Assembly: GCA_954871525.1 (NCBI GenBank)
Contig: OX940864.1
Coordinates: 28,514,001-28,578,000 of the forward strand
DNA from: Parietaria judaica
Lineage: Eukaryota; Streptophyta; Magnoliopsida; Rosales; Urticaceae
Direction: 5' to 3'
DNA length: 64,000 nt
The notes below the pieces were generated by a model. That model did no database searches and was not told the DNA's origin. It saw only the letters and a list, made by a program, of their open reading frames with translations. Below are positions 46,859 through 59,684 of this stretch, piece after piece; position 1 is the stretch's first letter; each line of letters starts with the position of its first letter. Position numbers and translations under genes: made by a program.

Positions 46859-48358
46859 AAGGTTCGTGGATAAATAATTACGTAATTTAAATGGTTTTCT
46901 TATTTGTAATTATTTTGGTGAAATTAATTTAATTTTGAAAATTAAAATATATAATTTTGGGTTCTTAAAATTAATATTAAAAGCGGAAAATACCCGACCC
47001 ACATTTTTTGCGGATCGGATATTGGGTCGGGCTAAAGTACAGCCCAACTTGTAGCTAAATAAGGCAGGCCCACGGGCTAGGAGCTGGACTCGGGTACCGC
47101 GGGAACTGGCCAGCAGCCTCGGGGCCTGGCCGTGCGCAGGTGCAGCCCACAACGCGTGGGCTGCGCGCGGTCCCTCGGTCATGGGCCCGAGCTTTGGCTC
47201 GATTGGCCCATGGTTTTTTAAACCCGGTCGGATATTTTTTTATCCGACCTAAACCCGTTGGATAAATAATTAATTATATTTATTTTTGAAATATAATTTT
47301 ATTTGCTTTTATGAATTGAATTGATTAATTTATATTAATTAATTAGATTTAAAATATGGATGATTTTTATTTTCGAATAAATTTCATTGCCTTTTTGGCG
47401 TATAGTAAAAAGGATTATTATTAATATGTCTGAAACGGATAGATATAAATGATGAACAATAATTTGGATTTTTTTTATAAATTTTGAAAAAATCTCGGTT
47501 GTACGTTTCTTGTCTTAGGAAGAGGGAACCAAAAGTGGGGCCGGTTCACCATCCACTTCTGAGTGACCGGTTAGGACCCCTCCCATCGACCTAGAGAGCG
47601 TACTTCTCGACCTATCACTACCGATGTTTATTGAGCAAATAAACTAGGCTTTATTAGATATTACACTAGTAATTATATCGCCTAAAGATAAGCAAATTTA
47701 ATGAGTTATTAAATGGGTGCTTATAATAAGTTATTCAAACTTAGTAATAAACTATTTTTTCGAAAAACAATGGCAAGAATAGTATATTAAATGGTCTCCA
47801 TTATTTTTGTCACAACGTCTGCTTCACACACCGTCTTTGGCTGTCTTCGTATGGCCGTCCACAAGGAGAGGTGTGCACCTGTGTGAGGTTTGACACCGTG
47901 AAAGCTCCAAAAGTATAAGTGGATCGGATGGTTCGTGAAAGTGATACCGCTAGATGTCTTCGTATGTCTGTTCCATAAGGACGGCACTGTCACGACGAAT
48001 CCGAAAACCAAAATAAATTGGTTAATCTTGCAAGGAAGTTAGTCTTTCTGACCGTTCTATTGTGGTAGTTAATATTCAAAGAGATTTCTTGGATTTCTGT
48101 TTTTTATTATTAATTGAGTTTTAGACTGAAACTTAGTTTAACCAAACTACACGGTTGATCCCGCTGCATCATATTTGTATGACTATTCCATAAGGACGGA
48201 AACGACGTGTACAATCGGTTAAATTATCACAAAATAGTATCATAGGTTTTGTATATGTTTTTCCTTGATATGTTGCATCATATTACTATTTCATAATATT
48301 TATGATACATTCGCCTATATTAAAGTTCAATAAGCTTCGTTATTAATGTCAGTCGAAA
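46859..48358 (+). other. Element A leader
   Basis: GC-rich block at 47030-47215, then AT-rich sequence with gaagagggaaccaaaagtgg and accatccacttctgagtgac, closely shared with elements B and C. Three repeats ending in ccacaagga or ccataagga (about 47840-47870, 47950-47985 and 48160-48200) occupy the positions of the three leader repeats in element C, but their cores are different (gtcttcgtatg). Confidence 0.5.
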
Positions 48359-48790
48359 ATGTCTGACTACGTCAATATCATTTCTACCATTGAGCAAGAC
48401 ACTGCCTCTTCAAAGATGATATTCAAGTATCTACCACTGATGGTATTTGACAGTGATTGTGACTGGTTGAATTACGATGATGAGTACAAAATGCTCACTC
48501 ACTACTTTAACCACTATCACGAAAAAGGTTAGGAATATCGGGCTTCGCTGGTGAAGGTTTCTATGAATGAAATCGATAGGCTTATGGCAAAGGTTCGTCA
48601 GGTGACTAACCTAGTCACTTAGGCTGTGATGACCGAGCCTAAAGCTGAGCCTAAGTTTGAGTTTGATGACTTGATGGAAACTGAATCTGGTTCGCAAAAT
48701 AAAATTGGGCTAGGAGGAAATTGCTTTCGATGCCATAAGAAGAGACGGGTGGACGGGCATATCCTTTGCCACGAAGAAGAGTTTACCAAG
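48359..48790 (+). pseudogene. Element A gag-position ORF with Cys/His finger
   Basis: Counterpart of 9653-10201. It runs MSDYVNIISTIEQ, DWLNYDDEYKMLTHYF, VSMNEIDRLMAKVRQVTNLV, then an acidic linker FEFDDLMETESG and CFRC-X8-HILC. Two TAG stops (about 48530 and 48620) break it. Unlike element C the finger is joined directly, without an intervening intron-like stretch. The 3' end is lost where element B begins. Confidence 0.55.
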
Positions 48791-48796
48791 TATTTC

Positions 48797-49580
48797 TTAT
48801 TTAATTAAATCCCTAACTAATTATATCCCTTGGATTTAGTTAAGATTAAATCTAGACCATTGGATTGAAATAATTAATTATATTTAATTATATAGAATTC
48901 GAAAATTATGGAGGGAATTTCTTCAATTCGGTTACAGTCTGAGCCTATAAATAGAGAGCTCATTCTACACATTTTCACACCTTTGCCCATAGCGAAATTC
49001 GATCTCTCCCTCCCTCTTAGCGTATGTGAATTTTTTGTTATTGATCTCTCTCTCTTGTTCGGCTTAAGAGACTTAGTTCTCCGGAAGCTTAAAAAGAACC
49101 ATCAGTTAAAATTTGCGACGGAGTCCTGCCGGCGAAGCCCACGCTTCGGTACGAGGAATCTAAGAGAATATCCCGGAAGATCACGGGTGTTTCCCTCAGC
49201 ACCGGCGGAGCCCTTCCAACTTCAGAACGCGCAACCGGAAGTCAACAATTGAGGTACGGCCTTATACGTTGGGTTAATAAATGCGACCATTTACTGCTTT
49301 CTATTTATTTCCTATAGACTAGATTATTAATAATGATTTATGAATATTAAATTACCTAATATTTATAAGATCTTGTAATATGGTTATTATCCGATGTTCG
49401 GACCGTTGGTCGGTTAACATGTTTTCTGCTTAAAATAATTTTTTAAATTTTACCCGGACGGTTCGACGGCACATTTCGCGATAATATTCACAGGATCGGA
49501 AACGTGATCCCCTGAAATTGGTATCGTAGAGATCCAATTTTCCCAACAAATTGTATCATAGCAGATCCAATTTCCCAACA
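48797..49580 (+). repeat. Element B 5' LTR, terminal part
   Basis: Begins mid-U3 (tcttatttaattaaatccct), has TATA at 48946-48954 and ends CCCAACA. The last 80 bp contain extra primer-site-like copies (attggtatcgtagag, attgtatcatagcag). Confidence 0.8.
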
Positions 49581-49593
49581 ATTGGTATCAGAG

Positions 49594-51333
49594 CCAAGTT
49601 CAAGGATAAATAATTACGTAATTTAATTCACCGATTTTAAAGAACGAATTATTTGATGAATAAATTAATTTTTAAAATTGAAATTGGATTTCTAGATATT
49701 TTAAATATTAATTTAAAATTGGGTAATTACCCGACCCGAATAAATTCGGATCGGGTAAAGGGCCAGGCTGCACAGGGCAGCCGAACCCGCAGCGAGTGGG
49801 CTTCGCGCGCGGGCTGTGGGCCTCGCTGCCTGGCAGCGTAATGGGCCTAGAGGCCCAGCCCGAGGCAGCGCCTCAGCCCAACCCTCGCGTGGGCTGGGCA
49901 TGCCCAATCCGCGGGTACGTGGACCAAGGCTTAAGCCCGAAAGGCTAAGTGGAAATTTTTAAATATGGGCCGGATTTTTATTCGACCCAAAATACCATGG
50001 ATTAATTTAAATATTAAATATTATTAATGAAATTAATAATTATGAATTAAAATTAATTATGTTTAATTAATTAAAATTAAAATTAAAATATGGATGTTAT
50101 TTCTGGATAAATACATTGTCTTATTTTAAAATTCATAAAATTAAATATGGATGTTATTTAATGATTAAATAACATTGTCTTATTTAAAGATTAAAATATA
50201 TATGATAATTCTTTGAGAATAAAATCATTGTCTTATTTTAATATTTCATAAATAATTATTAATGGGCATAAAATATGTGAATGATAATTCTTAGAGAATA
50301 AGTATCATTAAGATAATGTTATAAATATCATCATAGATATAATTTGTTATAACCTATTTTCATAACCCTTAAACATAGTGTCTATGTTTGGATCATTATT
50401 AATATGTCGGTATAGGATAGATATAAATAATAAAGAGTAAATGTAAAAGTATTTATTATTAGTTGAAAAAATTTCAACCGTATAATCTCGTATAAGGTAG
50501 AGGGAATCAAAACTGGGGCCGGTTCACCATCCACTTCTGGGTGACCGGTTAGGACCCCTCCCATCTACCTGGAGAGCGTACAGGTTGATCTATCACTACC
50601 GAAAAAATAATAAATATAAATCTTAGGCTTACTTAAAATTACGATAAGTAATTTATAATGCCTTGATATAAACTTTTAATGTGTCATTAATGGATAGTTT
50701 ATAATAAGTTTTAATAACTTATAATTTAAAAACGTTATTTTCTAAAAAACAATAGCAAGTATAGACTAAAGCAAAGGTCTGCATTATTACTGTCACAAGG
50801 TCTACTGACCACACCGCCTCGAGTCACCCTAGTGTGTCCATTCCCCAAGGAAGGTGTGCTTGTGGATGGTTTGACACCGTGATAGTTCCAAAAGAATATG
50901 GGGACAGATGAATCTTAGAAATGGACCGCGAGTCACCCTAGAGTGACCATATTCCCTAAGGACGACGTTTCCAAGAGGATCCCGAGAACCGAAAATAATG
51001 GGTTAAGCTTGCAAGGAACTTGGTGCTTCCCGGCCGTCTACGGTGATAGTTAATAATCATAGGGAACTTTGGTAGTTCTTATTTTGAATATTAATTAAGT
51101 TTATGACTAAAACATAGTTTGACCAAACTACACAGCTGATACCGCGAGTCACCTTAGAGTGACCATGCCACTAAGGATGGTAACGACGTGTACAGTCGGT
51201 TAAATTATCACAAAATAGTTAAAGAGTTTATTTAACGTTTTCCCAGAACATGTTTGCATCAAGTAACTATTTCAAACAAAATATCTTCCCAAAACATTCT
51301 ACCTATAATAAAGTTTAATAAGTTTCTTTTTTA
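49594..51333 (+). other. Element B leader
   Basis: Non-coding. GC-rich block at 49735-49935, AT-rich stretch, then the shared ggttcaccatccacttctgg block at about 50520. The three GAGTCACC repeats at about 50819, 50931 and 51145 precede the common ATG position at 51334. Confidence 0.55.
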
Positions 51334-54127
51334 ATGTCAATTAAAATGTCTTTCGACAAACAAGAAATGGAAATCTCTGCTCTGAAGCGGAAGTCTCAAA
51401 ATCAAAGCAATCTGGTAAAAGTCACAGAATCCCTAAATAAATTGGCCATGAATGTATCTTCGAAGAAACTAGGAATGGCAGACAAGAATGCATTAAGCTC
51501 AATGAATAAGAGGAAGAAAATTAATGGAAACCAGGAAGAAACCTTCCAGAATGGGAGTACAAACAATGTTGATCGTTCAGCATTGGAATCATGTTTTGTT
51601 GACAACTCATCCTTCAACTAGATCTTGGATTCAGGAGTAAACGATCATGCATGTAATTCTTTTCAGTCTCTTGACTCATTAGAAGAAATAAATGAAGGTC
51701 CAGCTTTAAAGGTAGGGAACAGACAGTTCTTACAAGCTAAAGTTGTGGGAAATTTGCGACTGACATTTGGGAATAAATTTTTATTTGTTAATAATGTATA
51801 CTATTACCCAAATGTCTGCAGGAATATACTTTCGGCTTTTTTGTTGTACAAACAAGGTTACACCTTAAATTTTCGTGGGTCCCATTGGGTCATCACAAAA
51901 GATGGTGTATATATTTGTACTGCAAAAGTAGAAAAGGGGTTGTATATTTTGAGACCAGATTATGGGAGTTGTATGAATGCTGAAATGTTCAAATTGGCAA
52001 TGCCAAGGTCAATTAAGAAACCCAAAATTGACAATGATGTTCAAGCCTATATGTGGCATTTAAGATTGGGTCATATTAATCTAGACAAAATAAACAAGCT
52101 AGTTAAGGAGGGACCCCTTAAAGAACTTACAATCGATTCATTGTCTGTGTTTTGAATCCTGCATAGAGGCTAAAATGACCAAAAGACCTTTTTCTGCAAA
52201 AGGTCAGAGAGCCACTAAACCATTAGAACTCGTCCATACAGATGTATGTGGTCCCATGAACATACAGGCGAGAGGAGGAATTGAATATGTTGTCACTTTC
52301 ATTGACGACTATTCAAGGTATGGTTATGTTTACCTCATGACTAAGAAATCTGAAACCTTGGGTAAGTTTAGAGAATTTCTAGCAGATGTTGAAAATCAAC
52401 TTGGACTGTCATTGAAATCTCTTCGATCAGATCGAGGAGAAGAATACCTTGTTCATGAGTTCAGTGATCTTCTGATTGAAAAAGGTATGGTATCTCAATT
52501 GACGGCCCCTGGCACACCGGAACAAAATGGTGTTGCAGAAAGGAGGAACATGACCTTACTAGAAATGGTAAAGTCAATGCTAAGCTATTCATCGCTGCCA
52601 AACTCATTCTGGGGATATGTTTTGTTGACGGCAACAAACATTCTAAATGTTGTGCCATGAAAGTCTTTCAAAAACGCCTTTCGAATTATAGAATGACAGA
52701 ATACCAAATCTGCGACATTATAGAATTTGGGGTTGTCCTGGACATGTAAGGATAGGAAACAAGAAAAAATTGGAATCACAAACGGAAGTATGTCTGTTTG
52801 TGGGATATTCAAAGAGACAAAAGGAGGTTTGTTTTATAGCCCAAAAAACAAGAAAGTGTTTGTTTCAACAAATGCTACTTTTCTAGAAGAAGACTATATG
52901 ACAAACTTCAAACCTCGAAGCAAAGTTATACTCGAGGAGCTGTCAAGTGACAAAGTCACAGCACCGCCAACAGTGCCTATTATCGAGAAGAATGCAGAAA
53001 CCACGGTCCCAAATCAGAACCAAGGGGTACTCAGACGTAGTGGGAGGTTCAAAAGACCGGTTTAATGCTACGAGCACACCCAGTTGGAATTTCACCTAGC
53101 TGTTACAAACACTAGCGTTGAAGATCTCATAGGCTACAAGCAAGCTATGGTTGATCCTGATAAGGGAGAATGGCAGGAAGCCATGAACCAAGAAATAGAA
53201 TCAATGGATTCTAACGAAGTCTAGGAACTTGTAGACTTACCAGATGGCTTCAAAACCATTGGTTGTAAGTGGGTATACAAGAGAAAGAGAGGAGTGGACG
53301 GGAAGGTTGAAACCTTCAAGGCTAGACTAGTGGCAAAGGATTTTTACCCAGAGGGAATGTATTGATTTCGATGAGACCTTCGCTCCAGTCGCTAAGTATA
53401 AGTCCATCCGGATTCTCATGGCCATAGCCTGTAGTCTCAATTACGAGATTTGGCAGATGGACGTCAAAACCGTTTTCCTGAACGGGTATATTGACGAAAA
53501 CATCTATATGGACTAACACGAAGGGTTTGTGGAAGAGGGTCAAGAAAGGAATGTTTGCAGATTACTCAAATCGATTTATGGATTGAAGCAAGCTTCAAGA
53601 TCCTGGAATCTATGGTTTAATGAGTTCATCAAGACCTATGGATTCATACAGAACATCACTGAGGCCTGCATTTACAAACTCAATGATGATACCGTGGAAA
53701 TATTTCTTGTTCTATAGGTCGACGATATTCTTCTCATTGGAAATAGTGTGAAGAGGTTATCGGACGTGAAAGTGTGGCTATCTACGCAATTCCAAATGAA
53801 GGACATGGGAGAAGCCAGTTATGTTCTTGGGATCCGTATTTTTAGGGATTGCAACAACATGCTTCTAGCTTTATCACAATGAGCCTACATTGATAAGGTG
53901 CTTGACCGTTTTGCAATGGCAAACTCCAAGGGAAATAATTTACCAACCATACATGGAGTGTTCCTTAACAGGAAACAATGCCATACTTCTCCGGAAGAGC
54001 AAGACGAGATAAGGCGGATACCCTATGCTTCAGCAGTGGGAAGTCCGATGTACGCTATGCAGTGTACTAGGCCAGAAATCTGTTACGTTGTGGGAATTGT
54101 AAGCAGATACCAATCTAACCCGGGTAT
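51334..54127 (+). pseudogene. pol: Copia polyprotein: gag scrap, protease, integrase, RT
   Basis: The frame from 51334 keeps a short Lys/Asn-rich gag stub, then a TAG at 51619 in place of the Trp codon before ILDSG, the protease active-site motif. The pre-integrase (YMWHLRLGHINLDKI) follows. The integrase core starts at 52175 with LVHTDVCGPM, FIDDYSRYGYVYLM and GTPEQNGVAERRN, i.e. the D,D,E motif. RT segments start near 53090 (GCKWVYKRK, QMDVKTVFLNG, IYGLKQASRSW). The YVDD Tyr codon is a stop (53716). RNase H is absent beyond about 54125. At least eight stops or frameshifts are present. Confidence 0.85.
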
Positions 54128-56561
54128 TGTTGGACATGTGTCCTTAAACAAGCTGTTTTTATCCATTTGTAAAAGATTATGACAAGTTGTTGAATAAAAA
54201 ATGGTGCTTATTATGTTAATCTTATTATAGTTTCTGGTAGAGTAAAATAGAATGTTTGTTCCTTAGTTCATAAAGGATGCATTTATGTTATTATTATCAC
54301 AACAGAGTCAATGTGAGGAAGAATTAATAATCATAATAAATGAACTTAAAATGTTTGTGACCTGATTAACTGGGTGGGAGCCCATTAATCGTATAAGGTC
54401 ATTAATGTGACTAAGTGACAATTCTATTCTGGATTTTGTGTGTGTCACACTCACTAGAAGTGCATTAAGTATGAAGTTCCTTCATACTGGACTGGACATG
54501 ACTTAAACTCCGAAAGTTATCATATAAGACCGTCACTGATAACTTGGAGTTGAGTGACTAGTGTATGATCAAATTAATATTCGAACCAAGTCCTGAGTGA
54601 TCTTGACTCCGAGCTGCTGGCTTGATTGTTCTTATTTAACCGTTAAAGAACACAATATATTACCGTTGTTCCCAACACTATTATTTTGGGAACATGATAG
54701 TCAGCAGTAAGGGTAGCTTGGTCATAGACATGGGCATCACACAGCTCTCTTCAGAGTCATGATGATTCCCTTGATTGTCGGTGAAGAGAAATGAGAGGTA
54801 CCCGTGCGCAACTTATGAATCGAAAACATAAGTGGGTTACTCATAATATTACTGACTGAGTCAAGGATGAAAATACAATGAGGGGCATAACGGTAGAAAC
54901 CACATGATCATGTGTGCATCATCAAGTGAAAGATCAATAACCCGAATTTGATTGTATCAATGGACACCCTGCTGTAATTAAAGGAATAATATATATTGTA
55001 TCACTAAAGAGTGCAGCCTCGTGTTTATAGTGGAATAACACCGAGGTTTGACGAACACCCTAGCAGTTCGTTGGAGCTTAAGTGATACGGGTCCATGGTC
55101 CCCAGGATAGCTCCGTAACGGATGATACGTACGTGATAGAAACATTTTTTTGAGATGTTTAATCAGATAGTTTTATCAGTAGCGTGGCAAAAGTACCATA
55201 TTTTGATAACCCAAATTAACTGACAAAAGAAAGTAGAATTTGGATTTTCTATCAACATAAAAGCTATTGGAAATTAAATTCTAAGAAACTTTGCTTTTAG
55301 AACCGAGTCGTTTCGACGCACGGTTTGTGATTTAGAGAATTTCTAAGTTTGTGATCGTTTCGGTAAACTATGAAATTAAATCACATGTCATGAATTTAAA
55401 TGATGGTGTGGTACCATGACATTTGAATGTGTGATATTGAGATCAGAGGATATTAATATAATTTAATTATTAATATCTTATTAATAATTAATTAATAATT
55501 AATAGATTTATATTAATAAATAAAAACATATATATTTATATATATTTTACATGTGTAAATCGAATTGGGCTCCACAATAAGTCGAACGAATTCCACACGT
55601 GGTTAAAGAGATTTGACCTTTTCATACTTGCGGCATAAGTACCAAATGTTTTGGTATTTGAGCAAAACCCTAAAATCAATTTAATCCATTGGATCGGTTA
55701 GGATTTAATATCAACCGTTGGATTAAGATAATTGATTTTGACCATATCCATAATTCGAAATTAATAGCTTGGTGAGCAAGCTTAGGGTTTTAAAATTTAT
55801 CCTAATTAATTGTATCTGTTAGATCGGTTTAAGATTTAATCTTTACCGTCGGATTAGAAATTGATTGAAATTAATTAATTATATATATAATATATAATTT
55901 TTGAAATTATGATAAGGATAAAATCGAATTAGGGCTTTTACCAAGTCTTAGGATATTTGATTTTATCCTGAATTAATTCGATCCATTGGATCGGTTTAAG
56001 ATTTATCTCAACCGTTGGATCTAGATAATTAGTTTTCGAATTTTATTATAACTTAGTTTTCTGGAAGTTTAAAAGGAGCCATCAGTTAAAATTTGCGACG
56101 GAGTCCGGCCGGCAAAGCCCACGCTTCGGTACGAGGAATCCAGGAGAATATCCCGAAAGATCACGGGTGTTTCCCTCAGCACCGGCGGAGCCGTGCCAAC
56201 TTCAGAACGCGCAACAGGAAGTCAACAACTAATGTACGGCCTTATGCATTGGGTTAATAAATGCGACCATTTACTGCTTTCTATTTATTTTCTATAGACT
56301 AGATTATTAATAATGATTTATGAATATTAAATTACCTAATATTTATCAGATCTTGTAATATAATTATTATCCGATGTTCGGACCGTTGGTCGGTTAATAT
56401 GTTTTCCGCTTGAAATAATTTTTTAAATGTTAGCCGGACGGTTCGACGGCACATTTTGCGATAATATTCACGGTATCCGAAATGTGATCCCCTGGAATTG
56501 GTATCGTAGAGATCCATTTTTTCTCAACAATTGGTATCAGAGCAGATCCAATTTCCCAACA
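54128..56561 (+). repeat. Element B 3' LTR (2434 bp)
   Basis: Starts TGTTGGACATGTG and ends CCCAACA. Twin hairpins at 54628-54693. It lacks the leader/TATA portion present in element C (jump near 56040, from cgaattttattataac to tagttttctggaag), so it is internally deleted. It carries the same primer-site-like copies before its end (56499-56561). Confidence 0.82.
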
Positions 56562-56564
56562 TAA

Positions 56565-57192
56565 CAATCTAGGGAATCTTCATGACTGTAAAGAGAGTTA
56601 TGTGACGTTCCTATCTGTACTTGAGCTACCCTTCCATGTCACATATCATGGTCCCAAAATACCAACATTGAGAACGACAATGTTTGTGTTCTTTAACCGG
56701 TAAATCAAAGAACAATCAAGTCAACAGTTCGGGTTCATGATTACTTAGGTTTAGCGTAGGTTTCATTTGACTATCTTTAGTAACTTTATTCAAAGTTATC
56801 AGTGACGGTCTTATTTGATGAGCTTCCGAAATTCGGTACAGTATGAAGATTCTTCATACTTAATGCATTTCTAGTGACTGTGACACACACATTCATCCAG
56901 AATAGGATTTTTCACTTAGTCACGTTAATGACTTTAACAATTAATGGGCTCTCACCCAGTTAATTAAGTCAAGGACAATTTAAGTTCATTTATTATATTC
57001 ATTTATTCTTCTCCACATTGACATGGTTCCGATAATGAGATACAAATGCATTCTATTATGAACTATAGATCAACATTCAATTATATACAATATTATAATA
57101 AAATTGACATAATACGTAACAACTTTGTTCAATCAACGAATCAAATCTTTACAAATGGACAATAGTCACATTGTTTAAAGACACTATCCAAA
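56565..57192 (-). repeat. Inverted Copia LTR fragment
   Basis: Reverse complement of the first ~650 bp of this LTR family: the hairpin pair (about 56650-56720), the tgtgtgtcacactcac region (about 56880) and the LTR start (tgtttaaagacactatcc, about 57172-57189). It lies head to tail-inverted against element B's 3' LTR. Confidence 0.7.
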
Positions 57193-57249
57193 TAGATCGA
57201 GGGCAATACCCGAGATATGACGGAGGAAACGTTAATATATATCCCAATA
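57193..57249 (+). repeat. LTR end scrap, plus orientation
   Basis: atagatcgagggcaatacccg to cccaatag matches the last ~55 bp of element A's LTR (46789-46844) more closely than element B or C. It may be the right end of element A. Confidence 0.55.
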
Positions 57250-58185
57250 GGTCCAAGTCTTGCACATCTCGACCAGCGATGCCAGCAAAGATGCCTGCGA
57301 TATTGGCTACTATATGTCTGGAGTGAATCTTAATAGATGGTTTGTTTTAATGACCGTACATTTTTGTTGATTATTTAGAGAGAGATAGAGAGAGAGGGAG
57401 AGGATGGCGGGACCCACACGGAGGAAAAATTATGTCACGTCAGCATAGATAGCAGTAGTTAGAAAATTATTGACAGAAACCTTATTAAATGAATTTGGGG
57501 CCACGCCGTCACAGTTGATCTAAGGTTCCGGACTTATGCTAGTTAGTCACCACGTATGAAGTGTTCCTGTTGAGGCAATATCATATCCAACAAAATAAAA
57601 TATGCTCATAAGGATCCAGTAACACTGGAAGCTCATTTTAAGCAACTGAAAGCCGCCTAATCAGCATTTCTTTCGTGGTACAAAGAAGTAACGTCCAGAG
57701 TAACCTTATTGTTGAGCTCGTGCTGAAATGGGGTTCAGCTCACGCCTTTTAAACTCTTTTGTCGTAATACATGCCTACAAGCATCAGCATGTACTCTTGC
57801 TTGTATTACATATTGCAATTACTTTGTAGTAGCTCGCCTGATATCACAAATATCGGTATGTGAAGGAGAAATTTATTTTACTTCTAATTAATATACTTTC
57901 AATTAACGAAAATATTTTTATTTTCAACGGATGATACCAGGGAAACGAAGTAATAAAAATGTTGAAACTTTGCAGGTTGGCAAAACGAAGTTAAGAACTT
58001 GACTGCAAATCATCAGGTGAGGTTGACTGCAAAACTTATTATACATTCAATTTTTATTTATTTTTTATTTATATTTTTTACGGATGAGAAAGAGATTTAT
58101 GAATGAAGCATTATTTATATTGTAACTCTAACCCTAGAATCTATATATTATAAAAGAAGGAACTCACAAAATGATGTGTCATAAG
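57250..58185. other. Spacer with GA-rich tract
   Basis: No gene. Includes agagagagatagagagagag (57378-57397) and unremarkable non-coding sequence. Confidence 0.4.
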
Positions 58186-58193
58186 ATTATTAA

Positions 58194-58613
58194 CAACGAC
58201 GGAACTAGGTAGAGCTCAAAAGGGGCCATGGCCCCGGTAGATTTTTCCGATTTCTGTACTGAAGCTACGAGAATCTGAGGTTAGAGATCGTTGAACACTA
58301 GCTCGGCCCCCCTGATGTTTTCTTTGTCACAGATTCTCGTTTCTCTTCTTCTCACAAGATTTGTTCTCCAACTCTTCTTCTTCATCCTTATTTTGTCTTG
58401 TTTTTCATTTGTGGTTGTTTATTTCTATAAAGCAGTAATTGTTCAGTGGTATTGAAAATCTGAATACAATTAAAAAATTCTTAGCACTCCAAGTGTTTGT
58501 AGTTTTGCTTCTGAGAAAGTACAATGACTTTTTATTTGACTAGTTGATTTAGTCTTGTTTTATATTAAAAAAATTCCGGCCCCCCCTGTCCCGATTTTCT
58601 AGTTCCGTCACTG
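58194..58613. mobile_element. hAT MITE, 420 bp
   Basis: Ends CAACGACGGAACTAG and, reversed, CAGTGACGGAACTAG. ATTATTAA is duplicated at 58186-58193 and 58614-58621. Subterminal ggccatggccccgg / ccggcccccc resemble the 17350 element, so both come from the CAGTGRCGG hAT group. Non-coding. Confidence 0.85.
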
Positions 58614-58621
58614 ATTATTAA

Positions 58622-59684
58622 GGTATTAAAAAAAGGAGAAACTACAATGTAACTTGACAATTTGGCATCATGAAATCATTGTATTGGGAATTCTAAACTT
58701 TTAAATTATATTTTTTTAAAATATCATAAATTCATGTATTAATTAGTGAAACAAACTAAATAATTAATATGAATATGTATAAGGGATGGTATGGCACACT
58801 AAAACATGGAATATGAATTTTCTATTTTTTAATATTTATCATTATATAAATAAGAAAACATGCGTGTAAACGTTTGTGAAGTGCTCCCATTAGCTGCTAA
58901 TTAATAATTATTCAATGAATAAGAAAACAATGTGTGAGTGAACGTGGATAAAATGGTCTTATTAATTGTATACTCTTCCATTCCCTTTTAGCTTCATCTT
59001 CCAAACTCCATGCGCTTCAATTTTTTCAACTATTTCATTATTAATTAATTCATTCATTCATTAATGATAAAACAAAGCGATATATAAAGACATACAAAAA
59101 AGAGAGATGGAAAAATATTCAGAAGCTTCTCTGATGCCCTCATTTGGTACAATAGAAAATTCTAACCCAACATTACACGATAGACAATTGTGATTCTCCC
59201 AATTTTCATTATTTTATGGAAAATGTTTATGTTAATGTTTCCATCGAAAGATATATTGTGATGATTTTTGCAACAATGTTGTTTAATCAACAAACTCGAA
59301 AGATGGCACTATTTTGAAATCTATATATTGCAGGTCATAAGCACAAATACATTATGCAGAACTTGAATGTATAAGCAATCGGTGAGTTTTCTATCATTTA
59401 CTTCTTCTTTTTTTCTCTATAATCTTGCACTTTGTTTATTGAAAAGTAAAGGAAAGTTGGTTGGAATGGAGGTGAAGAAACAAGCTTCACATTTTTTTGG
59501 TGGTTTGACAATCAGAAAAACTTGATTATATTTATACGACCTCAATCCACTTTTGCTGTAAGTAACTTGATCCATCTATTAATCTATTTTTATGGTTTGG
59601 ATTTTTTTAAATCTTTGAGGTCTCATAGAATTATATTTATATCTATGGTAATAAAATATGAAGACCTGTTTGGCAGGGAATAAA
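58622..59684. other. AT-rich spacer
   Basis: No gene, RNA gene or complete element recognised. Confidence 0.4.

Larger units (their letters stand above)
44440..48796 (+). mobile_element. Copia element A, truncated
   Basis: Related to element C but a separate family. The LTR lacks its first few hundred bases (alignment to element C starts at agtgcattaagta). It has the twin hairpins (44610-44675), a TATA at 46216-46224, and ends CCCAACA at 46844, followed by a primer site with one change (TTAGTATCAGAGC, 46846-46858). A GC-rich leader block, three leader repeats in the corresponding places and the small gag-position ORF follow. At about 48797 it is cut by LTR sequence of element B. Confidence 0.75.
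48797..56561 (+). mobile_element. Copia element B, 5'-truncated LTR and deleted pol end
   Basis: Close relative of element C. The 5' LTR retains only its last ~780 bp (48797-49580). The primer site TGGTATCAGAGC is at 49582-49593. The leader with three repeats matches element C (about 50819, 50931 and 51145). It keeps protease, integrase and part of RT that element C lacks. The RT is cut off inside RNase H and runs directly into the 3' LTR (54128-56561), with the polypurine tract lost. No target duplication could be found because the left side is truncated. Confidence 0.82.
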
